Shown here: in pieces, positions 45,748 through 54,367 of the stretch
How positions within the stretch are numbered: the stretch's first letter is position 1
Layout of the letters: each line of letters opens with the position of its first letter
Assembly (NCBI GenBank): GCA_019695115.1
Contig: JAIBAP010000008.1
Span: 56,960-120,959, forward strand
From: Caldilineales bacterium
GTDB lineage: Bacteria; Chloroflexota; Anaerolineae; J102
DNA: 64,000 bases
Direction: 5' to 3'
Notes under the pieces: model-generated
Database searches by the model: none
What the model saw: the letters and a program-made list of their open reading frames with translations, nothing else
Told to the model about the DNA's origin: nothing
Program-made: the position numbers and the translations under genes

Positions 45748-46026
45748 TCAGGCTGCTACACGCGTGCGCTTGAGGAGTGCGAGCTGATTCTTGATGAGAT
45801 CGCTGGCTAGATGACTGGCTGTCATGCCTTGCCCTTTGGCCCGTTCGCGTAGTTCATCAGCCAAAGATGCGTCGATCTCGATTTCGTAGTAACGACCACG
45901 AAATTCACTCACAATTTCGACAGGCTGGGACATATCCAGATAATCGGTTGTATCGTGTTTATCCCAAAATTCAGCAGCTTCCTCGTAGCTGCTGAATTCA
46001 TCAGGGAGTTCATCTCGTTCTTTCAT
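45748..46026 (-). CDS. BrnA-like CopG/ribbon-helix-helix antitoxin, toxin partner truncated
   Basis: A 92-residue protein with the BrnA layout: an N-terminal segment SSYEEAAEFWDKHDTTDYLD that contacts toxin, and a C-terminal ribbon-helix-helix from YEIEIDASLADELRERAKGQ to GMTASHLASDLIKNQLALLK for DNA binding. Such antitoxins neutralise BrnT ribonuclease toxins and repress their own operon. Here only the last codons of a BrnT remain upstream (46010-46084). The gene sits inside the nuo operon between nuoEF and nuoG on the same strand, so it is probably transcribed with it. Its start overlaps the BrnT remnant end, as in intact BrnTA pairs. Confidence 0.75.
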   Translation of the reverse strand: MKERDELPDEFSSYEEAAEFWDKHDTTDYLDMSQPVEIVSEFRGRYYEIEIDASLADELRERAKGQGMTASHLASDLIKNQLALLKRTRVAA

Positions 46027-46084
46027 AATATCTTCTTTCTGCTTGAGTCATGTCACGCGCCGAAATTGGCATGGCATTTCCGCC
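46010..46084 (-). pseudogene. C-terminal remnant of a BrnT toxin gene
   Basis: The frame MPISARDMTQAERRYYERTR, stop at 46010, matches the conserved BrnT C-terminus (usually an R-x-I-S-A-R then T-x-x-E-R-R-x-Y pattern). It overlaps the BrnA start by 17 bases, as real brnT genes do. The roughly 70 codons that should precede it are absent; instead the nuoF stop lies 20 bases upstream. The toxin's catalytic region is gone, so this is a remnant, not an active toxin. Confidence 0.7.
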
Positions 46085-46103
46085 AGGTTTCAGTCTGCGT
46101 GCT

Positions 46104-48146
46104 CTACTCATCCAACACATTCGCCAGACTCTGCCCCACATAAGGACGGTAGATCGGGCGGGCGGGGATGGCGGGTTTGTTCTCGCCGGGGTTGGTGTCG
46201 AGGATGTAATCTTCGAATTCCTCGCGGAAGTGGCGCAACATGCTCTGCAGGCCCCACACCGCCGCCGGGCCAAAAGGACAGAATGATTGCTGATCGACAT
46301 ACTTCGTGATCCGCTCCATGCGGTCGAGGTCGGCCAGGGCGCCGCCGCCCTGTTCGATGCGGAGCAGTGTCTTCTCCATCCAGCCCGTGCCCTCGCGACA
46401 GGGCGTGCACTTGCCGCACGATTCCTCGCGATAGAAGGCCAGCGTGCGCCGGGCCACCGGCAACATGCTCTGGCCCTCGCAGATGACGATGATCCCGCCC
46501 GACCCCAGCAGCGACCCCGCCGCCTGGATCGACTCGAAATCGATGCCGGCGTCCAGCTTGTCGGCCTTGATCTGCGGCATCGAGAGGCCGCCGGGGATGA
46601 TGCTCTTGATCGGGCGGTCGTCGAGCGTGCCGCCGGCGTAGTCGTAGATCAGTTGGCGCAGGGTGGCGCCGTAGGGGATTTCGTACACCCCCGGCTTTTT
46701 CACCTGCCCGCTCAGGCACACAAGCTGGAAACCGGGGCTTTTTTCGGTGCCCCACTGCCGGTACCAGTCGGCGCCGTGCTCGATCACATGCCGCACATGC
46801 GAGATGGTCTCGACATTGTTGACGATGGTTGGTTTGGCATACAACCCGGCCACAGCCGGGAAGGGCGGCTTGAGGCGGGGATGGCCGCGATGGCCTTCGA
46901 GAGAGGTCAGCAGGGCGGTCTCCTCTCCGCAGATGTAGGCCCCGGCGCCGGGGTGGACGATGATTTCCAGGTCGAAGTCCGTGCCGAAGATGCCCTGGCC
47001 CAGGAAGCCGCGCGCCTTCGCCTCGGCGATGGCCCCCTCCAGCCGCTGCTTGCCAAACATGTATTCCCCGCGAATATAGATGAAGGCATGGTGAGCCTGG
47101 ATGGCCCAGGCCGCGCAGATGATGCCCTCGAGCAGTTGGTGCGGGTCGTATTCGATGATCAGCCGGTCCTTGAAAGTGCCCGGCTCGGATTCGTCGGCGT
47201 TGACCACCAGGTAGCGCGGGAACACGTCTTTGGGGAGGAAGCCCCACTTCACCCCGGCAGGGAAGCCCGCGCCCCCGCGCCCGCGCACCCCGGCCTTCTT
47301 CACCTCCTCGACCACGGCCCCCGGCTCCATCCCCACCGCCTTGCGCGCCGCCTGGTAGCCGCCGTCGGCCAGGTACGATGCGAGGGTATGGCTGTTGGGC
47401 TTGTCGATGCGGGCGAGGAGGAAGTTGGTTTCGGGGTGATGGTCGTGGTGGTAGGGGCCGGCCGGGTGGCGCTCCATCGAAGAAGGACGACTAAAGTCGT
47501 CACTACGGCCGGTTGCCATCGTAGTAACGACTTTAGTCGTTTCTCCTTCATGCGAGGAAGGACGATTAAAGTCGTCACTACGGCCGGTTGCCATCGTAGC
47601 AACGACTTTAGTCGTTTCTCCTTCATGCGAGGAAGGACGACTAAAGTCGTCACTACGATCGTATGCGCGGAGTTCGTCCAACATAGCGTCGGCCGTTTCC
47701 GGCGTCAGGTTCTCGTAGTAGCGGCCCCAGTTCGACTGCTCCCGCCGCACGAACAGCATCGGGGCCGTGGCGCAGGCGCCCAGGCATTCCATGTGATCCA
47801 GCCGGAAGACGCCATCGGCCGTTGTCTGGCCGAATTCCACCCCCAACCGTTGCTTCAGGTGCTCGGCCAGCCCCTCGGCCCCGCGCAACATGCAAGGCAC
47901 GTTCGTGCATACTTCCAGATGGAATTTGCCGTGCGGCTCCTTATAAAGCATGTTGTAGAAGCCGGCGATGGCATAGACCTCCATCGGCTCGATCCCGAAC
48001 AAGTCCGCCACCTCGTCCAGGGCCTCGTTCGGCAGCCAGCCGATTTCCTGCTGGGCGACATAGAGGGCGGGGACGATGGCCGAGCGGGCGCGGGGGTAGC
48101 GGGCCATCAGGGTTTGGATTTCGGTGCGGGCGGCGGTGGAAAGCAT
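46104..48146 (-). CDS. nuoEF: NADH-quinone oxidoreductase subunits E and F, fused through a repeat-derived linker
   Basis: A 680-residue fusion. NuoE (about 1-160) has the [2Fe-2S] cysteines in EVCTNVPCMLRGAEGLAEHL and ECLGACATAPM. NuoF (about 250-680) has the FMN site RGRGGAGFPAGVKWGF, the NADH site GAGAYICGEETALLTSLEG and the N3 cluster ESCGKCTPCREGTGW. Between them lie about 70 residues made of 25-residue units such as DDFSRPSSHEGETTKVV and ATMATGR, encoded by 75-bp palindromic repeats (47483-47661). Separate nuoE and nuoF genes are usual. A possible internal start for NuoF alone is ATG 47477 (MERHPAGPYHHD), but no ribosome site is seen there, so fusion or coupled start are both possible. 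Confidence 0.9.
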   Translation of the reverse strand: MLSTAARTEIQTLMARYPRARSAIVPALYVAQQEIGWLPNEALDEVADLFGIEPMEVYAIAGFYNMLYKEPHGKFHLEVCTNVPCMLRGAEGLAEHLKQRLGVEFGQTTADGVFRLDHMECLGACATAPMLFVRREQSNWGRYYENLTPETADAMLDELRAYDRSDDFSRPSSHEGETTKVVATMATGRSDDFNRPSSHEGETTKVVTTMATGRSDDFSRPSSMERHPAGPYHHDHHPETNFLLARIDKPNSHTLASYLADGGYQAARKAVGMEPGAVVEEVKKAGVRGRGGAGFPAGVKWGFLPKDVFPRYLVVNADESEPGTFKDRLIIEYDPHQLLEGIICAAWAIQAHHAFIYIRGEYMFGKQRLEGAIAEAKARGFLGQGIFGTDFDLEIIVHPGAGAYICGEETALLTSLEGHRGHPRLKPPFPAVAGLYAKPTIVNNVETISHVRHVIEHGADWYRQWGTEKSPGFQLVCLSGQVKKPGVYEIPYGATLRQLIYDYAGGTLDDRPIKSIIPGGLSMPQIKADKLDAGIDFESIQAAGSLLGSGGIIVICEGQSMLPVARRTLAFYREESCGKCTPCREGTGWMEKTLLRIEQGGGALADLDRMERITKYVDQQSFCPFGPAAVWGLQSMLRHFREEFEDYILDTNPGENKPAIPARPIYRPYVGQSLANVLDE
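47483..47661 (-). repeat. In-frame 75-bp tandem palindromic units linking NuoE and NuoF
   Basis: Units starting AAGGACGA(C/T)TAAAGTCGTC at 47483, 47558 and 47633 have an exact 75-base period (two full and one partial). Each contains ACGACTAAAGTCGT-type arms in opposite orientation. The period is 25 codons, so the frame stays open, giving three near-identical stretches in the protein. A related sequence lies at 40790. Confidence 0.95.
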
Positions 48147-48149
48147 GGT

Positions 48150-48242
48150 TAGGGGTTATTGGTTATTAGGTATTGGTTATTAGAGATTAGAGATTGGAGA
48201 TTGGCCAATAACCAATTACCAATAACCAATCTCCAATAACCA
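48150..48242 (-). repeat. 7-bp array with inverted halves before nuoEF
   Basis: TTGGTTA, TTAGGTA, TTAGAGA and TTGGAGA units (48155-48203) turn at about 48204 into CCAATAA, CCAATTA and CCAATCT units. The gap between nuoCD and nuoEF is entirely repeat. The sense-strand end before the ATG reads AACCCCTAACC, with no ribosome site. Confidence 0.92.
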
Positions 48243-49988
48243 TCATCTATCGACATCGCCCAGAACGATGTCAATGGAGCCGATGATCGTGACGAGATCG
48301 GAGAAAAGATGGCCTTTGGACATCAATTCGATGGATTGGAGGTTGACAAAGCTGGGGGTGCGGACGCGACAACGGTAGGGATGGGCCGAACCGTCCGAGA
48401 TCAGGTAGACGCCCATCTCGCCTTTCGAGGCTTCGATGCCGTGATAGGCTTCGCCCACAGGCGGCCGGAAGCCCTCGGTGAAGAGCTTGAAGTGGTGAAT
48501 GACGGCTTCCATGCTCTGGTCGAGCAGTTCGCGCTTGGGCGGGGCGATCTTGGGGTCGTCGATCAGGAAGTCGCCGTCGGGCAGGGCGTCCAACGCCTGC
48601 CGGACGATGCGCACCGACTGGCGCATCTCTTCCAGGCGCACGAAATAGCGGGCGTAGCTGTCGCCCTGGGGATAGCAGGGGATCTCGAAATCGTAGTGGT
48701 CGTAATTGCAGTAGGGCTGGGTCTTGCGCAGGTCGTATTTCACGCCGCTGCCGCGCAGCATGGGGCCGGTGATGCCCATGGCGATGCAGGTTTCGGCGCT
48801 GAGCACGCCGATCCCCTCCAGGCGGCGACGGAAAACGGGGTTGTCGGTCAGCATGCGTTCGTATTCGCCGAAACGGGCGGGCAGCCGGCCCAACAAATCG
48901 CGCACTTTTGGCTCGAAGGCGGGTGGCAAATCCCAGTTCACGCCGCCCACGCGCAGATAGGAGGTGGTCAGCCGGGCGCCGCACACCATCTCGAAGAGGT
49001 CGAGGATTTCCTCGCGCTCGCGGAAGGCGTACATCAGCAACGACATACCCGTGCCGCCCACGTCCAACACATGCGTGGCCAGCCAGACCAGATGGCTGGC
49101 GATGCGCTGGAGTTCGCAGATGATGACGCGGATGGCCTGGCCTCGCGGCGGCGCCTCGATCCCCATCAGCTTCTCCACCGCCAGACAGTAGGCCAGGTTG
49201 TTCTGCATGGCCGAGACATAGTCCATGCGGTCGGTGTAGTAGACGAAATCCTTGTAGCGGATGTTCTCGCCCTGTTTCTCGAAGCCGCTGTGCAAATAGC
49301 CGATGTCGGGCTGGACGGCGATGATGCGCTCGCCGTCGAGTTCGACGATGAGGCGGAGGACGCCGTGGGTGGCGGGATGCTGCGGCCCCATGTTCACCAC
49401 CATGTGTTTGCTATCCATCCGCCCCGGAACTGGCTCCGGCTGCTGGTTGGTCTGCATGATCTGCTTGCCCAGATGGGCGAATTCTTCGTCCTCCCAGGTC
49501 ATGCTGAAGGGGACGCGCTCGCCGCCCAGAGGCTGGTCTTTGCGCAGGGGATGGGTGAGCCAGTCATCGGGCATGAGGATGCGGCGCAGGTCGGGATGGC
49601 CTTCGTAGCGCACCCCAAAAAGGTCATAAGCCTCGCGTTCGTGCCAGTTGGCGGTGGGCCACAGGCTGGCGACGCTGGGCGCGACCGGCTGATCGCCGCC
49701 AGGCAGCGGCGCCTTTAGTTGCAGCAAGGCGCCGCCGTTGGCGATGGAACGCAGTTGGTAGATGCCGTGGAAGCGGGCGCCGTGCTGCTCCCCGCCCAGC
49801 TTCAGCGTATCGACCACCGTCAGGTCGCTGAGCAGGTCGTAGCGCAGGTCGGGCGCGTCGCGCAGGAAGCGCCCCACCTCCAGCAGCCGGCCGGCCGGGA
49901 GGGTGACGATGGGCGTGCGGCGATGGACGGCGCTGGCGAGGACGACGTCGGGGAAGGTGACGCTAAAGATAGCTCCAAAATCTATCAT
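48243..49988 (-). CDS. nuoCD: NADH-quinone oxidoreductase subunits C and D, fused
   Basis: A 581-residue fusion. NuoC (about 1-180) ends in [20 protein letters not shown] then [20 protein letters not shown]. NuoD (about 195-581) has [39 protein letters not shown] and [20 protein letters not shown], and ends with [20 protein letters not shown]. The quinone-site His and Tyr region is present (QHPATHG). NuoCD fusions are known in several lineages. An M23 peptidase gene lies immediately upstream (8-base gap), between this gene and nuoB. Confidence 0.96.
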   Translation of the reverse strand: MIDFGAIFSVTFPDVVLASAVHRRTPIVTLPAGRLLEVGRFLRDAPDLRYDLLSDLTVVDTLKLGGEQHGARFHGIYQLRSIANGGALLQLKAPLPGGDQPVAPSVASLWPTANWHEREAYDLFGVRYEGHPDLRRILMPDDWLTHPLRKDQPLGGERVPFSMTWEDEEFAHLGKQIMQTNQQPEPVPGRMDSKHMVVNMGPQHPATHGVLRLIVELDGERIIAVQPDIGYLHSGFEKQGENIRYKDFVYYTDRMDYVSAMQNNLAYCLAVEKLMGIEAPPRGQAIRVIICELQRIASHLVWLATHVLDVGGTGMSLLMYAFREREEILDLFEMVCGARLTTSYLRVGGVNWDLPPAFEPKVRDLLGRLPARFGEYERMLTDNPVFRRRLEGIGVLSAETCIAMGITGPMLRGSGVKYDLRKTQPYCNYDHYDFEIPCYPQGDSYARYFVRLEEMRQSVRIVRQALDALPDGDFLIDDPKIAPPKRELLDQSMEAVIHHFKLFTEGFRPPVGEAYHGIEASKGEMGVYLISDGSAHPYRCRVRTPSFVNLQSIELMSKGHLFSDLVTIIGSIDIVLGDVDR

Positions 49989-49995
49989 AAGCTAA

Positions 49996-51123
49996 CTATC
50001 TGAGCATAATTGGCAAGTGATGCAAATATGATCGCAATTTGACGGCATCCGCAAGAATCAGGCGTGTACCAGCTGATTCACCCGTAACGGAAGATAGAGC
50101 GATTTGAATGTTTTGTGGGTTCAGGTTCAATGAATCAAAATAGACCCATGTGTTCTGGGGGGTGATTTCCTGATCTAGGGCATAGCTTCGCCAACCTGTA
50201 GTGGTGTGAATTGAGTATTGCGCCTGTCGTATCCTTGGAGTTGACACACCTGTCGGTTGTTCGGGTACAAAGGCATAGACTCGATAGATACCTGGCCGAA
50301 TACGGTTGTTGATCCAAATAGCCTGTGAACTGCTATCAGCGGAGTTGGTTCGATAATAAGCATGATACCCATTGCCTCTGTTACTGATTTGCCAAGAACC
50401 GTATATTGTAGAACCTTCGCCTGCATCTTCGATAATCGTATCGGCGCACGAAATTGGATCCGGAGCAAAACTGCGCCAGAGGCAACTAGCCGTATGTCTG
50501 TATCCTGGAGCAGGTTGAGTCGACAAAGGATCTGCATACGTGCCGCGCCATCCAAATGGATCGGTAGCAAATTGCTCCGAATCAGTGGATGTGAATCCAC
50601 GATAAACACCAAAGTGAAAATGAGGCTGCGTAGTTCCCGAGCTTCCGCTCCAACCGATCAAGTCCCCGCTTGCTACGCGCTGATTGACAATAACGTTGAA
50701 ACTGTTGAGATGGGCATAGAGCGTATAGTAGCCGTTTTCATGATCTACTATGAGCCTACGACCATAACCTGTGGTTGAATCAATTCTGACGCGCACTACA
50801 CCTCTTGCTGCTGCGAGTATGGGTGTCCCGGTGGTCATCGACCAATCATAACCAGGATGACCTGTGTAGCAATGGGGAGAACAGTCGGTTACCGCTTCGC
50901 CGGTATATATCGTTATTTGGTTATCGTTTCCGTAATTCGGATAGTGATGGTCGAAGAACGCAGTCAGACGATAGGTGCCGTCATAAGGTGGTTGCAACCA
51001 AGCTCCATCTGCCCAAACGATATTGATCTGGCAGATGTCACTGAGTAATAATACAATCAAGGAAGTTACCACCAGAACACGTACTAAAGCGTTCTGACCA
51101 ATCAAAAGGTACTCGTTACTCAT
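49996..51123 (-). CDS. Secreted M23 metallopeptidase with golvesin-like C-terminal domain
   Basis: A 375-residue exported protein. An N-terminal hydrophobic segment (about 8-38, LVRVLVVTSLIVLLLSDICQ) is a signal peptide or anchor. The lysostaphin-type peptidase (about 85-190) has the metal motif GHPGYDWSM, the conserved YYTLYAHLNSF and QPHFHFGVY with the final HxH. The C-terminal domain (about 225-375, SSQAIWINNRIRPGIYRVYA to LILADAVKL) resembles the golvesin-like beta sandwich. It should cut peptidoglycan cross-links or another peptide outside the cell. The gene overlaps the upstream beta-propeller stop by 4 bases, is less GC-rich than nuo genes, and splits nuoB from nuoCD, so it looks acquired. 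Confidence 0.85.
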   Translation of the reverse strand: MSNEYLLIGQNALVRVLVVTSLIVLLLSDICQINIVWADGAWLQPPYDGTYRLTAFFDHHYPNYGNDNQITIYTGEAVTDCSPHCYTGHPGYDWSMTTGTPILAAARGVVRVRIDSTTGYGRRLIVDHENGYYTLYAHLNSFNVIVNQRVASGDLIGWSGSSGTTQPHFHFGVYRGFTSTDSEQFATDPFGWRGTYADPLSTQPAPGYRHTASCLWRSFAPDPISCADTIIEDAGEGSTIYGSWQISNRGNGYHAYYRTNSADSSSQAIWINNRIRPGIYRVYAFVPEQPTGVSTPRIRQAQYSIHTTTGWRSYALDQEITPQNTWVYFDSLNLNPQNIQIALSSVTGESAGTRLILADAVKLRSYLHHLPIMLR

Positions 51124-52571
51124 GGCAACCACACACTTGGCGCGTTTAGAAGGGTGGGTCCAGCGATTGGATGCAGCTTTGAATCTGTCAGGCTCATCAT
51201 CCAGACTTCGCCATGGTCTCCCATAGCCACAGTAGCGACTAAATGCTGACCGTCGGGCGACCACCCGATATGCGAGAATCGTTGTTCACCAGACTGGGTG
51301 AGTTGCTGGGCCGTCTTTGTTTCAAGATCGAACAAGTAAATACTGTTGGTTTCCTCCTTGCCACTCTGCGCTTTCTCCACCTTCAACGCCGCCACATAGC
51401 GACCATGTGGCGACCAAACTGCCCGATGAGAGTATTCTACAGCCTCGCCGAGTAGCCCTAACATTCTGCTTTCGCCGCTGTTCAAGTCCGTTGTCCAAAG
51501 TTGTATTTGCGAATTTGCAAGATTCGACGGAGATGGCGCTGTGTCGCCTATAACGTTGGCAATCCATATGATATCTCCTCCATCTGGCGACCACTGCAGG
51601 CTGTGTTCGGCGACATGGGTTCCGCCTGGAATCTGAGTAACGATACTGCGTTCGCTATCTTCACCTTTTCGCAGGCCGATTTCGGTCATCTCGATATCAC
51701 GAACGCCATAAGCGGCCGGATAAACAACAGCATCGGCAAGGTAGTTGCCATCAGGAGAGTAAGCCGCCGCCCTGAGCAGGCTATCGCCAAAGTCAGATTG
51801 GGGAAATTTGATCGGTTGATAGCGATCTGATTCGACGTCGACCAGCCACGGATCCGAGGTAAAGAGCTGGTCAAATTGGACCAATACATGTTGACTGTCC
51901 GACATCCAACTCAGAAAACGAGCATCGGATCGATTCGCTACGATCGGTCGGGATGTCTCGGCGTCGAGATCGACAAGAACCGAACCAAGTGACTCGCCAC
52001 TTGCCAGATCAACAGCCAGCAGACGATGGTTGGGGGATGGATGGAGATCGGTTGCACTCGGACCTGGTAACTCTGACTGTAAACCAATATCGATCATCCG
52101 TTCATCATGTCCCCAACGTTGTCCTTCTTTGTCAAGGTTCACTAGCGCCAATTGTGGTGTGATATTCTGAGCGGGCCAATATACGTACCAAAGGGCTTGC
52201 AGGTGTTCCGGCGGTATTCCGGAAGGCATAGGAGCGAAGGCAGGCGTGGCAAAAGGTAGTGGAGTTGCCTGAGGCGTCGGCGTTTGCGGCGTCACCTCAG
52301 GCGGCCATGGTTCACCAGTCGGCCAGCCGGGTGGTGGCGCAACTGTCGCCGCAGCTGTTGCAGTCGGACGAAGCGTAACAGGTACTGGGGTTGCCTTGGC
52401 AGTAGGCGTCCTTTGTGGCGATTGGAATACTCCGGATGTCAACGTTGGCCCGTTTGGGAGTATTGCTTCCTCGGACAGAAGGCCGCGTAACAGCAACAGA
52501 ATGCCCCCAGTCACGATCAACAGGGTAGCAATCATCACGAAGCTTCGTAGCTGGGCTAGCGACTTCATCAT
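51120..52571 (-). CDS. Membrane-anchored TolB/WD40-like beta-propeller protein
   Basis: A 483-residue protein. An N-terminal anchor (MIATLLIVTGGILLLLRGLL) is followed by a Pro/Thr-rich linker (about 45-115, with TPTPQATPLP) typical of surface proteins. The rest is beta-propeller blades with the TolB-like marks AAYSPDGNYLADAV, LQWSPDGGDIIWIANV, AVWSPHGRYVAALKVE and IGWSPDGQHLVATVAM. Such propellers bind peptides or glycans outside the cell. It overlaps the M23 gene by 4 bases, so the two form a unit; both interrupt the nuo operon on its own strand. Base composition is nearer 50 percent GC than its neighbours, supporting later insertion. Confidence 0.8.
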   Translation of the reverse strand: MMKSLAQLRSFVMIATLLIVTGGILLLLRGLLSEEAILPNGPTLTSGVFQSPQRTPTAKATPVPVTLRPTATAAATVAPPPGWPTGEPWPPEVTPQTPTPQATPLPFATPAFAPMPSGIPPEHLQALWYVYWPAQNITPQLALVNLDKEGQRWGHDERMIDIGLQSELPGPSATDLHPSPNHRLLAVDLASGESLGSVLVDLDAETSRPIVANRSDARFLSWMSDSQHVLVQFDQLFTSDPWLVDVESDRYQPIKFPQSDFGDSLLRAAAYSPDGNYLADAVVYPAAYGVRDIEMTEIGLRKGEDSERSIVTQIPGGTHVAEHSLQWSPDGGDIIWIANVIGDTAPSPSNLANSQIQLWTTDLNSGESRMLGLLGEAVEYSHRAVWSPHGRYVAALKVEKAQSGKEETNSIYLFDLETKTAQQLTQSGEQRFSHIGWSPDGQHLVATVAMGDHGEVWMMSLTDSKLHPIAGPTLLNAPSVWLP

Positions 52572-52636
52572 AGTTGCTCTGTGGAGCTATTGGAACATGA
52601 ATCGCTCATATATCGAGCCAAGTGTGCATAGCTAAT

Positions 52637-53173
<537 letters not shown>

Positions 53174-53179
53174 GGTGGT

Positions 53180-53290
53180 TGGAGAGGGGGGATTGGAGAT
53201 TGGAGAGTGGCGATTGAGTATTTCGTATTGCGTATTTCGTATGATTGGCTGCAACGTTTTACGCAACACGCAACACGCAACACGTACTAC
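53180..53290 (-). repeat. Inverted 7-bp arrays between nuoA and nuoB
   Basis: Heptamers in register (TTGGAGA twice, GTGGCGA, TTGAGTA, TTTCGTA, TTGCGTA, TTTCGTA; 53190-53240) are followed after about 20 bases by an inverted set (ACGCAAC three times, ACGTACT; 53262-53290). On the nuoB sense strand the far arm is GTGTTGC-like and the near arm ACGCAAT/CCAATCT, then a C-rich tract before the ATG. Confidence 0.92.
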
Positions 53291-53299
53291 GCATTACCC

Positions 53300-53656
53300 T
53301 CAATCCCACTCAAAAGCTCCTTTTTTCCAGACATAGAAGTAACCAATCAACAGAATCCCCAGGAAGATGGCCATTTCGATCAGGCCGAAGAGCTTGAGCT
53401 TGTTGAGGATCACGGCCCACGGATAGAAAAAGATGACCTCGACATCGAAGATGATGAAGAGCATGGCCACCATGTAATACTGCACCGGAAAGCGCCGCCA
53501 GGCCCCGGCGAAGGGGATCATGCCCGACTCGATCGGCTCCTGCTTCATCTTGTTGGGGTTGCGCGGGCCGAGCACCGACGGCAGGATGATGGCGATGGCG
53601 GCGAAAGCGCCGGCAATCACGAAAAGGACGAGGAGGGGCAGGTAGTCAGAGGTCAT
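53300..53656 (-). CDS. nuoA: NADH-quinone oxidoreductase subunit A
   Basis: A 118-residue membrane subunit with three helices. Signature: PIESGMIPFAGAWRRFPVQY then YMVAMLFIIFDVEVIFFYPW, with the conserved acidic residues of the loop and second helix. First gene of the operon. A good promoter lies about 60-90 bases upstream; the ribosome site is weak (GACGGTTGCACC). Confidence 0.97.
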   Translation of the reverse strand: MTSDYLPLLVLFVIAGAFAAIAIILPSVLGPRNPNKMKQEPIESGMIPFAGAWRRFPVQYYMVAMLFIIFDVEVIFFYPWAVILNKLKLFGLIEMAIFLGILLIGYFYVWKKGAFEWD

Positions 53657-53713
53657 GGTGCAACCGTCGAACGAGGGAAGCGCGCTCTTGTGCGATTTGG
53701 TGCGTAGCTGTGC

Positions 53714-53743
53714 ATTCTATCACGAACGTTTTTTGAGCGTCAA
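53714..53743 (-). promoter_or_regulatory. Predicted promoter of the nuo operon
   Basis: On the minus strand TTGACG (53743-53738), an 18-base spacer and TAGAAT (53719-53714) give a good sigma-70 promoter, with transcription expected near 53707, about 50 bases before the nuoA start. Confidence 0.6.
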
Positions 53744-53796
53744 TTCGCTGCCGAAGCCGCCCGATGGCTGCGGGGGGCGCAACCGCTGGCGCGGGT

Positions 53797-54279
53797 TCAG
53801 GGCGTTACCACCACCGTGCCCTTCATCCCCGAATCATAATGGACGCCGCTGAGCAAGAAGCAGCCCATCTCCCATTCCCCGGCCATCTTCTCGACGACGG
53901 TGAAGACCATGGTTGCCTCTTTGCCCGGCGCCACCACCACCATGTGGCCCTCGTGCTCGTGCGTGTGGCTCATTTCGCCGCCGATGACCTTCGGCTCGAC
54001 CCCGGCCGAACTGAACATGTCGGCGTGGAAGCCGTTGGGCCGGCCGTTTTCGGTCATCACCTCGCGCCCGAACATGACCTCGTGTTCCAACTGGCCTTTG
54101 TTCACCAGCTTCAGCGTGACCACATCGCCCACGCGCAGGTCGAGCGACGAAGGGCTGAAGGCGTATTCGGTCAGTTCGATGGTGCGGTTGATGGCCCTGC
54201 CTTCGGGTTTGGCCCCACCGCAGGCCGCCAGCAGCAGGAGCAATACGAATAGAGCAAGGCAAGACAGAGTGCGTTTCAT
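53797..54279 (-). CDS. Cupredoxin-domain lipoprotein
   Basis: A 160-residue exported copper protein. The signal peptide ends in a lipobox (LLLAACGG), so the protein is a lipoprotein held at the outer face of the membrane. The plastocyanin-like beta barrel (about 35-160) has likely copper ligands in QLEHEVMFG (His) and GCFLLSGVHYDSGM (Cys, His, Met), the type 1 order. A His-rich loop (MSHTHEHEGHM) could bind extra metal. It would carry electrons in the respiratory chain. It lies upstream of nuoA on the same strand, but the nuo promoter between them makes it a separate unit. Confidence 0.85.
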   Translation of the reverse strand: MKRTLSCLALFVLLLLLAACGGAKPEGRAINRTIELTEYAFSPSSLDLRVGDVVTLKLVNKGQLEHEVMFGREVMTENGRPNGFHADMFSSAGVEPKVIGGEMSHTHEHEGHMVVVAPGKEATMVFTVVEKMAGEWEMGCFLLSGVHYDSGMKGTVVVTP

Positions 54280-54367
54280 AGCTGTTGTTCCTTGTGTGAT
54301 GGAATGACGCCCGGTTGGGGTCGCTCCGCAAGCTCTATTGTGAAACAGAAAACGAACCCGATACAAA

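Noticed and set aside
46010..46300. A full-length toxin upstream of BrnA
   Set aside because: Upstream of 46084 the frame is a shadow of nuoF; only the last 20 codons match BrnT.
47483..47661. Tandem units considered as a CRISPR array
   Set aside because: Units are contiguous 75-bp copies with no variable spacers, lie inside a gene, and no cas genes are near.
46287..48152. Long plus-strand frame opposite nuoEF
   Set aside because: NuoE and NuoF cluster motifs on the minus strand are decisive; the plus frame also runs through the repeat units only because of their 75-base period.
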